Shown: positions 1-8,206, counted from the first letter of the stretch. The stretch: 47,481 nt of DNA from Candidatus Eiseniibacteriota bacterium (GCA_030595835.1 JAUVLG010000011.1:1-47481); one strand, 5' to 3'. Notes: generated from the sequence alone by a model not told the origin. Program-made: numbers and translations.

Positions 1-626
1 TCCATGGTGCCGGCCGTGATCGCCACGCCGCCGCCCATCAGCCGCGTGACCATTCCCACGATGGACGCAGCGAGCCCCGCGACGGCGAAGAACATCGCGA
101 ACTGCCTGAGGTCCTTGGGGTTCCGGAGCAACGTGACCAGCGTGTAGAACCAGATGAAGTAGAACACATGTTCCTTCAGGTACAGCAACGTCATCAGAGT
201 GATCTCTGCCGAAGTATTGACATTGAACGACCACAGGGAAGAGAGGAGGATGAGGAAGCCGAAGACGAACAGATGCCGGTCGAGCCGGGTTCGCTGGATC
301 ATCGGCCCCTTCGATGCGAACTTCGCGTCGGCCATGTACCGAAACACATACGCCACGACCACGCCCACCAACGCGATATTGAACCCGCTGATGTGGAACA
401 CCTTGGGGGAACCCAGCGTGAAGCCGGGTCTCGCGAAGGGCAGGATGAGCGCGAGAGCCAGAACGCCCCACTCGATCCGAAGGGATGTCACGGAGAGGAC
501 CGCCGCGGCCATGAAGAACACGACGAGATGCAGAGGAGAGGGAATCCGGACCCTGGTAAGAAGCATCAACGCGGCAACGCCGTAGAAGGCAAGCGCCAGG
601 ACCCACACGGGCCACTGCTTCCGCAT
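1..626 (-). CDS. O-antigen ligase / polymerase-like membrane protein (partial, N-terminal part)
   Basis: The reading frame runs from an ATG at 626 off the left edge, giving 208 residues with no stop. It opens MRKQWPVWVLALAFYG and shows at least five hydrophobic segments separated by short loops, including AAAVLSVTSL, LALALILPFA, NIALVGVVVAYVF, LFVFGFLILLSSLW and FAMFFAVAGLAASIVGM. This layout is that of the Wzy/WaaL (O-antigen ligase) superfamily, which polymerises or transfers undecaprenyl-linked glycans on the periplasmic side of the inner membrane. The conserved large periplasmic loop would lie beyond the window, so polymerase and ligase cannot be told apart. A GTGAGGA stretch lies a few bases before the ATG. 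It is the last visible gene of the polysaccharide operon, 151 nt after the CpsD-like gene; I saw nothing clear in that gap. Confidence 0.72.
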   Translation of the reverse strand, partial: MRKQWPVWVLALAFYGVAALMLLTRVRIPSPLHLVVFFMAAAVLSVTSLRIEWGVLALALILPFARPGFTLGSPKVFHISGFNIALVGVVVAYVFRYMADAKFASKGPMIQRTRLDRHLFVFGFLILLSSLWSFNVNTSAEITLMTLLYLKEHVFYFIWFYTLVTLLRNPKDLRQFAMFFAVAGLAASIVGMVTRLMGGGVAITAGTM

Positions 627-777
627 CTGATCCTCACTCCTGTCCCAGATGCCCCTGACGCCTCGTCTCAGACCGCCCACCGCAACCCTCCTGCCAGAAC
701 ATCAGACGTGCCACGCACGGACACGCGCGCCGCGCGCGACGTCAGGAGCGCCGGTCGAGCGGCGACATCCGGCCCGT

Positions 778-1527
778 CTACAGCCGGTTGTAGATGAACT
801 TGGGGATGTAGAATCTTCTCCCGTTCAGCACCGAGCCAAGCACGTTGGCGCCCGCGTCGTCCAGCAGCGCGAGAACCCGCTGTGCCTGAGCGTGCTTCGT
901 CGTGGCCGACCGGACCACCGGAACAACTCCGTCGACCTTGCGCGAGAGCTGGATGCCTTCGGCAAACGGGATGAGCGGTGCGGAGTCGATCACGATGAGC
1001 TCAAAGCTGTCGCGGAGTTCGCTCAACATCCCGTCGACACGGGGGTCGACCAGTATCCGCGGCGGCGCCACGGCCGGCCGGCCGGCTGGGAGAAGCGTAA
1101 GATTGGGAACGTCGAGATCCCGCAGGCAGCCCGCCAGTGCGACGTCCGCCAACACGTGGTCCGATATGCCCGGCGTCCTCTGAACCCCGAAGGTATCGTG
1201 GAGCACGGGCCGTCTCAAATTCGCATCGACGAGGAGCGTTTTGACCTCGCCGTTCACGGCGAGGGTCGCTGCAAACTCGCGCGCCACCGTGCTGGTACCG
1301 GCGCCCGGCTCGGCACTGGCCAGCATGACAACTCTGGATGACAGGTCGGGCAGAGCAAGGTAGACGTCAGAACCCAGAGCCTGGTAGGCCTCGATGTCCG
1401 ACGTGGGCAGCCCGACGCGGCTCGCCCCGAACACGACCGGCGGGGAACCCGCGGTGGCGTCCGCGCCCACCACCGGTCTCTCCTGCTCTCTTCTCGACCG
1501 GTCCATCGCATCCGTGATTTTGCTCAT
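778..1527 (-). CDS. CpsD/CapB-like P-loop protein of exopolysaccharide synthesis, degenerate Walker A
   Basis: A 249-aa cytoplasmic protein of the bacterial tyrosine-kinase (BY-kinase) fold, normally the partner of Wzz in controlling polysaccharide chain length. Walker A' is LLVDANLRRP (98-107) and Walker B is LIVIDSAP (177-184). The Walker A loop reads GAGTST (75-80), so the nucleotide-binding lysine is threonine at position 78. The C-terminus (RRFYIPKFIYNRL) has only two tyrosines rather than the usual tyrosine cluster. It may therefore be an inactive or atypical family member that still binds its partner. GxGTST-type relatives without the lysine are, to my recollection, known in this family. 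ATG start with GAGAGGG upstream. It follows the ExeA-like gene by 49 nt. Confidence 0.82.
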   Translation of the reverse strand: MSKITDAMDRSRREQERPVVGADATAGSPPVVFGASRVGLPTSDIEAYQALGSDVYLALPDLSSRVVMLASAEPGAGTSTVAREFAATLAVNGEVKTLLVDANLRRPVLHDTFGVQRTPGISDHVLADVALAGCLRDLDVPNLTLLPAGRPAVAPPRILVDPRVDGMLSELRDSFELIVIDSAPLIPFAEGIQLSRKVDGVVPVVRSATTKHAQAQRVLALLDDAGANVLGSVLNGRRFYIPKFIYNRL

Positions 1528-1576
1528 TGCGCCCTCTCACCTGGTTGCGGGTCATCCGTTCCCGCGTCGTGTGACG

Positions 1577-3298
1577 TTACTCCTTGTGAACCCACGCGCT
1601 GTCGTAGCCGAGACGTCTGAGCTCATCGACGATCTTTCGCGCCGAATCGAGCGCCGGGTAACCGCCCCTGACAACCACCCTGTGCCACAGCCCCCCGTCA
1701 CCGATATCTACGGGGATCACGTCCACAAGGAAACCCCGCTCCGCGAGGCGCGATGCCTCTGCCGACGCCGAATCCGCATTCCTGCTGGACAGGACGACCG
1801 CTCTGTAAGGACCGCCGGGACCAGTGGTGGCCGGGGGCTCCTGCCCGGAGCTCACGAACTCCGACTCCGCCGCCGCCCCGCCCGTGCCGACCTCGTCTCC
1901 ACCTGCTACCAGGTCATCATCCGCTGTCTCGTTACCACCCGAATCTTCGGTGTCCGCCCCGGTGGCGCGATCTGCTTCGCTGGCGCTGGCATCGTCGACG
2001 CTCGTCTCGACGATGTCGCTCACCGCTCCCCTCACCCCACCGGCATCCCCGTCCTCACCGACCGCGGTTCCGCCTGCATCTGCGGACCCCTCGCGGTCAG
2101 CGATCGAAACGACTCGCGGTCCACCGCTCCGCCGGTCCACCGACGTCCGCCACCACCCCGTCCCGATGGCGGAGACGATGACCACCGCAAGTGCCACGAC
2201 CACCAGCAGCGCAGGAAGCACCCACGCCGGCAGCACCCTGTTCTTCACCGACGCTCCGATGACTCGCACCCGCCCCTGGATAGAAATCGCGCGGGGGGTA
2301 GTCAACTCCCGCGGGCGCGCGGGGTCAAGCGCCTGCGGAACAGCGTCCACCACCTTCCGCGCAACCGGATTCTCCTCCCGCATCGTTCCAGGCGCCGCCG
2401 TGAGCACTGGTCGTGGGGGCGGTGCGTCGACCACCTTGCCCACGTGCACGGAAGACGCTTCGTCCGAAGCGGCAACCCGAGATGCTCCCAGCTCCGCGCC
2501 CTCGATGTCCTCGATCGTCTCCAAGACGAGCGCCTTGCCGATGCGACTTCGATTCGCGCCGTAACCGGCTACGAGTGCCCGGTCACAGACGATGTTGATC
2601 ATCCGCGGCACGCCGCCAGCGTAGGCGAAGATGGCATCCACCGCACCCTTGTCGAAGATCGCGGGCTCCGTGGCCCCGGCGACGTTCATCCGGTGAGCGA
2701 TGTACTCCCCGGTCTCCCCGGCCGACAGGGGGGTCAGGTGGTATCTGATCCCGATCCGCTGCTTGAGCTGCCGCAGATCCTCCTGGTCGAGCTTCGTCCT
2801 GAACTCCGGCTGTCCCGCAAGGACTATCTGCAGGCTGCACTTGCCCTGAGAGCGCAGGTTCGACAGAAGCCTGATCTCCTCCAGAACAGGAAGGGACAGA
2901 TTCTGCGCCTCATCGACCACCAGCACCGAGTTCCTGCCAACCGCGCTCCATTCGTCCAGGAACTCCTGGATCTCACTGAGTCGTTCGAGCTTCCCCCCGC
3001 CGTGATGCTCCAAACCAAACTCGCGGACCAGAAGCTCGAAGAGCTCATCCTCGGAGATCGTCGTATGTGACAGCCGCGCCACCTTCGTGCGCGCGTCGAG
3101 TCCCAACACCAGGGCGTCCAGCATCATCGTCTTGCCGGTGCCTATCTCACCGGTCAGCTGGACGAAGCCGCGCCTCTCTTCGACCGCGTAGGTCAGGTGC
3201 GCGAGCGCCTCCCGATGCCGCGAACTCAGGAAGAGATAGCGCGGGTCCGGCGTAAGTTCAAACGGCCGCTCGGCCAGGTTGTAGAAACGCGTGTACAG
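1577..3298 (-). CDS. ExeA/GspA-like AAA ATPase with C-terminal SPOR domain (CTG start)
   Basis: A 573-aa membrane-associated ATPase. The opening YTRFYNLAERPFELTPDPR is the standard N-terminus of ExeA and of the ATPase found with XrtA/PEP-CTERM polysaccharide loci. Walker A GEIGTGKT is at 50-57 and Walker B VVDEAQN at about 127-133. An acidic and proline-rich linker, one membrane segment (about 355-379) and a SPOR domain (about 499-573), which in other proteins binds denuded peptidoglycan, follow. The frame has an in-frame TAG four codons before CTG 3296-3298 and no ATG, GTG or TTG before the P-loop, so CTG is the only credible start. GGAGGGG stands just upstream of it. The first ATG (3127) would remove Walker A. 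It follows the Wzz gene by 9 nt. It probably energises or anchors the export machine. Confidence 0.85.
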   Translation of the reverse strand: MYTRFYNLAERPFELTPDPRYLFLSSRHREALAHLTYAVEERRGFVQLTGEIGTGKTMMLDALVLGLDARTKVARLSHTTISEDELFELLVREFGLEHHGGGKLERLSEIQEFLDEWSAVGRNSVLVVDEAQNLSLPVLEEIRLLSNLRSQGKCSLQIVLAGQPEFRTKLDQEDLRQLKQRIGIRYHLTPLSAGETGEYIAHRMNVAGATEPAIFDKGAVDAIFAYAGGVPRMINIVCDRALVAGYGANRSRIGKALVLETIEDIEGAELGASRVAASDEASSVHVGKVVDAPPPRPVLTAAPGTMREENPVARKVVDAVPQALDPARPRELTTPRAISIQGRVRVIGASVKNRVLPAWVLPALLVVVALAVVIVSAIGTGWWRTSVDRRSGGPRVVSIADREGSADAGGTAVGEDGDAGGVRGAVSDIVETSVDDASASEADRATGADTEDSGGNETADDDLVAGGDEVGTGGAAAESEFVSSGQEPPATTGPGGPYRAVVLSSRNADSASAEASRLAERGFLVDVIPVDIGDGGLWHRVVVRGGYPALDSARKIVDELRRLGYDSAWVHKE

Positions 3299-3307
3299 CT
3301 GCCCCTC

Positions 3308-4669
3308 CTAGCCTCTCGGCCTGTATCGAACGATCGCCAGCACCTTGAGACCCAACTCCCTCTCGATGTCCGAGCGCCGGACCAGCGACTGGTCCATCCG
3401 CTCGACAGCGAAGACAAACGCGAAACCAAACAGAAGCGTGAAGAAGGCGAAGACGGACTTCATGTTGATGCCGGCCTTCGACGCCTCCACGGGCACGGTG
3501 GCCCTCGACACAACGCCCACGTTGAGCAAGCTCGGGTCGGTTGCGGCGGTGATCCTGAACTGCTCGCGCCTGTCCATGACAACCGCGTACAGATCCGCAC
3601 GGATCGTCAGCTCCTGTTCGAGCATGCGAATATGCATGTTCTCCTCGGTGAGTCTCAAGTTCTCCGCGTTCAGGTTGGACAGAACTCTGGAGACTGCCCG
3701 GCGTTCGACCTTCAGCTCCTCGAGCCGCATCTTCTGCCGAAGCAGCGCCCGCTCGATCTCGGTCCCGACCATCTCCCCGATTGACGCCAGCTCGCGCTCG
3801 AGGCGCTTGATCTCCGGGTGGTCCGGCGCGTACCTCGCCTGCGCCGATGCGAGCTTCGCTCTCATGTCCAGCAGCCGGAGCTGGGTCTCCCGGACCGTCG
3901 GCATGCTGTAGATATCGCCGCTGGGTGCGTGCGTGATGTCTCCCCCCGACGCCAGCCACTCCTCGGTCATCGCGATCTTGCCTTCCCAGGCGTAGATTTG
4001 GGAGTCCAAACCCGTCAGATCATTCAGGAACCGATTCACCAGGGCCATGTGCTGATCGGCCTTGTAGTCCCGGGCGAGTTGTCCCTCTTCGGCGCGGGAC
4101 CTCGCGATCTCCATACCGATCGAGTCCTTCTGGGCCTTGATCCGCTGAGCCTGCTCCTCGAGGTAACGGACGGCATCATAGTCGAGCGCGACCCTGGCCC
4201 GAACGGCCAGGTAGGCGTCGAGCGCTGCGTTGACCACTTCCGCCGCCCTCTCGCCGTTGGGATGAGAGAAGCTGAGCTTGATGATGTTGGACTCGGGCTC
4301 GGCCTCTCCTTTGATCTGGAGGTTCACGTTGTGGATCACCCGAGCGCGATTCCGCCCCTCGGCCAGACCAAGCCTGTCGACGACTTCCTCAGCAACCGCG
4401 GGACTCGTGATGATCTCGATCTCAGAGTTCACTACCTCGCCGCGCCTCAGTACCGCGCGGCTCTCCGAGGGCATCTGGTAACCAAGCGGCAGGCGGCGGA
4501 TCATGACGATGGCCTCCGCCTTGTACACGTCCACGTCCGTCAGCAGACCGTACGTAAAGATGCCGCCCGCTACCAGCAGAAGGGCGATTATCAGCAGCTT
4601 CCTCCGGAAGAACACATAGAGTATCTCCTCCAGAAGAACGGCTTCTGTCTGTTGGATCTCCCGCTTCAA
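3308..4669 (-). CDS. Wzz/GNVR-type polysaccharide chain-length determinant protein
   Basis: A 453-aa inner-membrane polysaccharide co-polymerase. TM1 is at about 24-43, followed by a long periplasmic region rich in charged coiled-coil helices, then TM2 at about 402-422 and a short cytoplasmic tail. This is the Wzz/GumC layout; such proteins set glycan length together with Wzy and link to the Wza pore. The start is TTG at 4669, with AGGAAGG just upstream. The tail after TM2 holds no kinase domain, consistent with the separate CpsD-like gene downstream. It lies 24 nt after the Wza-like gene and 9 nt before the ExeA-like gene, so all appear co-transcribed. Confidence 0.88.
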   Translation of the reverse strand: MKREIQQTEAVLLEEILYVFFRRKLLIIALLLVAGGIFTYGLLTDVDVYKAEAIVMIRRLPLGYQMPSESRAVLRRGEVVNSEIEIITSPAVAEEVVDRLGLAEGRNRARVIHNVNLQIKGEAEPESNIIKLSFSHPNGERAAEVVNAALDAYLAVRARVALDYDAVRYLEEQAQRIKAQKDSIGMEIARSRAEEGQLARDYKADQHMALVNRFLNDLTGLDSQIYAWEGKIAMTEEWLASGGDITHAPSGDIYSMPTVRETQLRLLDMRAKLASAQARYAPDHPEIKRLERELASIGEMVGTEIERALLRQKMRLEELKVERRAVSRVLSNLNAENLRLTEENMHIRMLEQELTIRADLYAVVMDRREQFRITAATDPSLLNVGVVSRATVPVEASKAGINMKSVFAFFTLLFGFAFVFAVERMDQSLVRRSDIERELGLKVLAIVRYRPRG

Positions 4670-4693
4670 CCCTTCCTCACCTTCCCGCGACCG

Positions 4694-5434
4694 CTACTCG
4701 TACTGCCTGAGCGGTCTCTTGTTGGCAATATCGTACCCACGCAGATAGAACAGCTGCGCCGGCGCGATCCTGTTGAAGAACAGGTCCACAAATCCGTCGA
4801 CCTTGCCAATGACGGACGTCGGAACGAAGACGACGTCGTAGGGCTCGAGAATCAGGTCTTGCGACAGGTCTCCCGCGGACCACAACTTCGAGACGTCGAT
4901 CCTGATCGCCGTCGCCTCCGCGACGCCGCTCGTGCGGACGACCATCACACTGCTGGGTTTCCCGGTTGGCAGGATCCCACCCGCCTCCGCGAGCGCCATG
5001 CTCACACGGATGACTCCCGCCCCCACAACCAATCCCGGCTTCTCCACCTCTCCAAGCACATATACCGGCTGCTCCGCGACCTTCTCGAGCACCACCGACG
5101 CTCCCGGATCCAGGAGCAGATCAGTCATCCTCTCCTCGATCTCAACCCGGATCTCCTCCACCGTCCTCCCCACCGCGACGATCTCGGCACCGGACAGCAC
5201 CGTGATAGTACCCGCCGGCGAGATCGGTGCGCTGTAGTCAAGCGTCCGGTCTGCCTGGAACATGATGCTCAGTACGTCGCCCAGCCGCACTCGATACGCG
5301 GCAGACTCCGCCACCGGCTGCTCGAAGTCGGCGACGTCCACGACGCCGCCACTGTCGGTCCCGGCACACCCGGCAATACAACATAGCGCCGCTCCGACGA
5401 TCGTCAGGAGCAACCCCGCTCTGCTCTGTGTCAT
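4694..5434 (-). CDS. Wza-like polysaccharide export lipoprotein (Poly_export/SLBB)
   Basis: A 246-aa outer-membrane polysaccharide export protein. A signal peptide ends in a lipobox (LCCIAGC, Cys 23), then a Poly_export domain starts at YRVRLGDVLSIMF and an SLBB domain follows with VYVLGEVEKPG. It is shorter than E. coli Wza (about 380 aa), as is usual for the exosortase-linked exporters. I chose ATG 5434 because it places the signal peptide at the N-terminus; an in-frame GTG at 5473 would add 13 residues and cannot be excluded. It is the first gene after the sigma-54 promoter at 5504-5518 and leads the Wza-Wzz-ATPase-CpsD-Wzy order. Confidence 0.87.
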   Translation of the reverse strand: MTQSRAGLLLTIVGAALCCIAGCAGTDSGGVVDVADFEQPVAESAAYRVRLGDVLSIMFQADRTLDYSAPISPAGTITVLSGAEIVAVGRTVEEIRVEIEERMTDLLLDPGASVVLEKVAEQPVYVLGEVEKPGLVVGAGVIRVSMALAEAGGILPTGKPSSVMVVRTSGVAEATAIRIDVSKLWSAGDLSQDLILEPYDVVFVPTSVIGKVDGFVDLFFNRIAPAQLFYLRGYDIANKRPLRQYE

Positions 5435-5503
5435 CCCGATAGCCCCCACGCGCGTTGCGCGTCCGCCCCACACCAGCTGCGGAGCGTACTCAACCGCCCT
5501 AAA

Positions 5504-5518
5504 GCATAACTCGTGCCA
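5504..5518 (-). promoter_or_regulatory. Sigma-54 (-24/-12) promoter of the exopolysaccharide operon
   Basis: On the minus strand the site reads TGGCACG-AGTT-ATGCT. It differs at one base from TGGCACG-N4-TTGCW and has the required GG-N10-GC spacing. A transcription start near 5492 would lie just upstream of the wza-like start codon. Expression would need an enhancer-binding activator. Confidence 0.75.
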
Positions 5519-5608
5519 CAGTTACGATGCTCACGCCGCCGACACGGGCCACCCAGCTCCCGGTGGCTGACCGTGCATTCGCCAATCCGAACCGCAATCC
5601 GGGGATCC

Positions 5609-5620
5609 TTGCGCGCGCAA
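5609..5620. promoter_or_regulatory. 12-bp perfect palindrome in the sigma-54 promoter region
   Basis: TTGCGCGCGCAA is a perfect palindrome about 95 bp upstream of the sigma-54 site. It is a possible activator-binding site, but GC-rich palindromes of this length can arise by chance. Confidence 0.25.
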
Positions 5621-5692
5621 TGGCACGGACGCACGGCCTGTGCCCCACGCGGGCCCCCTTCAGCGCATGCTGCATTCGGGCGACCCCACACC

Positions 5693-5715
5693 GGTTGCGC
5701 ACCAAGTGCGGAACC
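5693..5715. promoter_or_regulatory. Inverted repeat, candidate upstream activating sequence
   Basis: The arms GGTTGCGCAC and GTGCGGAACC are separated by CAA and match at 9 of 10 positions. The repeat sits about 180 bp upstream of the sigma-54 promoter, a usual distance for an enhancer-binding protein site. The remainder of 5435-5723 also has two CAATCCG copies 12 bp apart and no convincing gene. Confidence 0.4.
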
Positions 5716-5723
5716 GCGACGTC

Positions 5724-7277
5724 TCAGTCAAGAGCGTACAGACTAACCGTGGCGCCCGAGAAACTGCGCGTGTCCAGCTTCTCGTATCGTTCCTCAAGCA
5801 CGGACGGCGTCCGACGGGCCGCATCCATGTGCCACAACCGCGAGTCGACGAACCACAGCCTCCTGAACCCGTCCGTGCGCTCGTCCAGAACTCGCTCCAC
5901 GGCCTCCGCCGATCCTGTCTGGCCCCTGTAGAGGACGAAGTGTTCCGCTTGACCGTCGAAGTAGAATGTGAACACGTCTCGCACGACCGGTACCAGCACG
6001 ATGTCACCGGGACGCTCGTTCTCCGACACGTAGCGCGCCGCTCCGCGGATGTCCTCACGGGCATACGCAGGCACGAAGTAGTGGTTCCGCAATGACACCA
6101 AAGAGAATAGAGCAACCGCGACCCAAAGCCAAGCACCGCGGCGCATCGGAAGCGAGACCACGCCGGCGGACAGGGTGACTATCACAACGGGCAGCATCAC
6201 GGCCACGTAGCGCACGTTGAACGGCTTGATGTTCAGAAGCGCCAGCAGAGCCGCGGCGACGAACGGGATGATCACCACTGACGCAACCAGGCGCCCCGCT
6301 TCCCCCTTGCGCCACAGCCACCTGAACCCCAGCAGGAACCCCGCGGCCGCTACCAGTCCAGCCGGGACAACGAGCCACAGGTAGCGCAAGAACGCCCCCA
6401 ACGGCGAGTCGGTGTGGAGCTCGTAGCTGCTGGGACCGAGGCCGAAGCCGTAGAGCATCGTGAAGACCGAGTATGGGACGGCCATCGGCGAGAATGTCGT
6501 CGCGCCCCGCACAAGTTCGTCCTCCGCGGCCAGCGGCGCGACCACCACCCTCTCGGCGACCCCGTCCACCTCGACCCACCGGGTCAGTCCAAGGAACAGA
6601 GGCACGACCAGAGCGGCGATCACCAGACAGGCCCCCACCCATCTCCAGAGACGACGGTCACGCATCAGACGGCCCACGCCGAAGATCGTGTGCGCCAGCC
6701 AGAGAAACGCCGCTGACAGATTGCTATAGAGGCCCAGCGTCACGCTCACCACGTACAGCACCCACGCCCGGTCGCCCCTGGCAATGATCCTCCAGGCAGC
6801 CAGTGTCGACACCGTAGACAGCAGGATCAGGAAGGAGTAGTTCCTGACCTCCTGCGAGTACCAGATCGAGAAGGGCGACATCGCGAAGAGAGTTGCGGCA
6901 ACCAGTCCCGTGCGCCGTCCGGCCATGTCCCGTCCGAGCAGGTAGATCAAGGGGATCGTACCGGCGCCCGCGACGGCCGAGAGGCTCCGAAGCGCTACCT
7001 CCGACGTGGACAGCTTCGCGATGAAGTGAATGAGAAGTGCGTGGAGAGGGCCCTGGATGTTCGTGAACACGTCCCGGAAGCCAAGAGACTCGCCGATGTT
7101 GGCCGCCTGGAGCGTCAGTATCTCATCTACCCAGAAGCTCTGCTCCCCCAGCCTGTAGAACCGCAGGAGCGCGCCAAGCAGAACGAGGAGCGGGAGAACC
7201 ACGCGAAGTGTCCGCGCTCCCACGTCCGGTCCGGCCGTGGAAGCCGGGCCAGTAGAATGTGCTCTCGAAGGACTCAC
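5724..7277 (-). CDS. GT39-like (dolichyl-phosphate-mannose mannosyltransferase family) membrane glycosyltransferase
   Basis: A 517-aa polytopic membrane protein with about ten hydrophobic segments. After the first membrane helix comes FWVDEI (Asp 51-Glu 52), the acidic pair that forms the active site of GT-C fold enzymes using polyprenyl-phosphate sugars. RDMAGRRTG in the next loop is also typical of these ArnT/PMT relatives. It presumably transfers a sugar from a lipid carrier on the periplasmic face; the acceptor is unknown. GTG 7277 has AGGAG 8 nt upstream. The longer frame from GTG 7337 would begin almost at the predicted transcription start, so I reject that start. It stands alone between its own promoter (7345-7374) and the sigma-54 region. 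Confidence 0.8.
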   Translation of the reverse strand: MSPSRAHSTGPASTAGPDVGARTLRVVLPLLVLLGALLRFYRLGEQSFWVDEILTLQAANIGESLGFRDVFTNIQGPLHALLIHFIAKLSTSEVALRSLSAVAGAGTIPLIYLLGRDMAGRRTGLVAATLFAMSPFSIWYSQEVRNYSFLILLSTVSTLAAWRIIARGDRAWVLYVVSVTLGLYSNLSAAFLWLAHTIFGVGRLMRDRRLWRWVGACLVIAALVVPLFLGLTRWVEVDGVAERVVVAPLAAEDELVRGATTFSPMAVPYSVFTMLYGFGLGPSSYELHTDSPLGAFLRYLWLVVPAGLVAAAGFLLGFRWLWRKGEAGRLVASVVIIPFVAAALLALLNIKPFNVRYVAVMLPVVIVTLSAGVVSLPMRRGAWLWVAVALFSLVSLRNHYFVPAYAREDIRGAARYVSENERPGDIVLVPVVRDVFTFYFDGQAEHFVLYRGQTGSAEAVERVLDERTDGFRRLWFVDSRLWHMDAARRTPSVLEERYEKLDTRSFSGATVSLYALD

Positions 7278-7344
7278 CCTGGCAACTCCTACAGAAATGT
7301 GCCCGGCCAGCGAGCCGGCCGGGACCCTGGATGCCACACGCTGC

Positions 7345-7374
7345 AGGATAGAAGATAGGAGTCCGGCGTGTCAA
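7345..7374 (-). promoter_or_regulatory. Sigma-70-type promoter of the GT39-like gene
   Basis: Minus strand TTGACA (7369-7374), an 18-nt spacer, then TATCCT (7345-7350). The predicted start near 7338 leaves a leader of about 60 nt before the GTG at 7277. Confidence 0.65.
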
Positions 7375-7402
7375 ACCAAACGGGGTGGCCGAGAAAACGC
7401 AA

Positions 7403-7458
7403 ATCCGGCAGCGTTGCGGTGTGAGTGAGGACCAATGTCGACGCAGTCGCTGCCGGAT
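7403..7458 (-). terminator. Hairpin after the sugar phosphotransferase gene, probable terminator
   Basis: A perfect 11-bp inverted repeat (ATCCGGCAGCG / CGCTGCCGGAT) with a 34-nt loop lies between the stop at 7514 and the next promoter at 7374. On the minus strand it is followed by TTTGCGTTTTC, a moderately U-rich tail. The loop is longer than usual for an intrinsic terminator. Confidence 0.45.
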
Positions 7459-7513
7459 CCACAAAATCTGTAAGCGTCCTGAACAGGCACTTGACCCACT
7501 CAGGGGGTCCCGT

Positions 7514-8206
7514 TCAGAACGCCCCCTTCCTGAGAAGCACCGCCGGCAGTGTCCTGGCAAGAATCTTCACGTCTACACTGAACGACTGCCTTCTGATGTA
7601 CTCTATGTCCAGCCTCATCCACTCTGTGAAACCGATGTGATTCCTGCCGCTGATCTGCCAGAGACACGTGAGGCCCGGCAGCACGGCCAGCTTCTGCCTC
7701 TGCCAGCTCTCGTAGTTGGCGACCTCCGCCGGCAGCGGGGGTCTCGGACCAACCAAGCTCATGTCGCCCCGAAGGACGTTGAACAGCTGCGGGAGTTCAT
7801 CCAGGCTCGTCCGTCTCAGGAAGCTCCCGAACGACGTGATGCGGGGATCATCACTGATCTTGAACACCGGCCCCTCAAGTTCGTTCAGGTGCATGAGCTT
7901 CATCTTCATCTGCTCCGCATCCTGGACCATCGACCGGAACTTGTAGAATTCGAACTCGCGCCCGTCCTTCCCCACGCGCATCTGCTTGAAGAAAACCGAA
8001 CCTCGGGAATCCAACTTCACCAGGATCGCCAGGACCAGAAACAACGGCGACAGAAGAAGCAGACCGACCACACTGGCCGCGAAGTCCAGCGGTCGCTTCA
8101 CGTAGCGCCGGTAGAGCTTCCCGCTCCCAAAGCGCTCGCCACCGCGCGCTCCTCGAGCGAACTCCGCAAGCGTCCCGTACCCGAATCTCTCGTCCACGAA
8201 ATACAC
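7514..8206 (-). CDS. Undecaprenyl-phosphate sugar phosphotransferase (polyisoprenyl-phosphate hexose-1-P transferase)
   Basis: A 230-aa initiating transferase that moves a sugar-1-phosphate from a UDP-sugar to undecaprenyl phosphate, the first step of lipid-linked glycan assembly. Motifs in order: KRPLDF (37-42), one membrane (re-entrant) helix (43-63), YKFRSM (88-93), DDPRIT (119-124), SLDELPQ (134-140) and GDMSLVGPRP (147-156). The Asp-Glu of SLDELPQ is the catalytic pair in the PglC/WcaJ family. It is a short-form enzyme without the five-helix N-terminal domain of WbaP. The GTG at 8206 is the first start after an in-frame stop at 8285-8287, with GGAG about 11 nt upstream. The gene lies just downstream of an intrinsic terminator (8242-8278), so its expression probably depends on readthrough. 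Confidence 0.9.
   Translation of the reverse strand: MYFVDERFGYGTLAEFARGARGGERFGSGKLYRRYVKRPLDFAASVVGLLLLSPLFLVLAILVKLDSRGSVFFKQMRVGKDGREFEFYKFRSMVQDAEQMKMKLMHLNELEGPVFKISDDPRITSFGSFLRRTSLDELPQLFNVLRGDMSLVGPRPPLPAEVANYESWQRQKLAVLPGLTCLWQISGRNHIGFTEWMRLDIEYIRRQSFSVDVKILARTLPAVLLRKGAF

Noticed and set aside
5431-5691. 86-codon minus-strand frame overlapping the Wza-like signal peptide
   Set aside because: Arg- and Gly-rich product in another frame across the promoter; the Wza-like frame is clearly the real one.
5499-5705. 68-codon minus-strand frame in the gap before the Wza-like gene
   Set aside because: It overlaps the sigma-54 promoter, has no ribosome site or recognisable domain and is Arg- and Ala-rich, as expected for non-coding GC-rich DNA.
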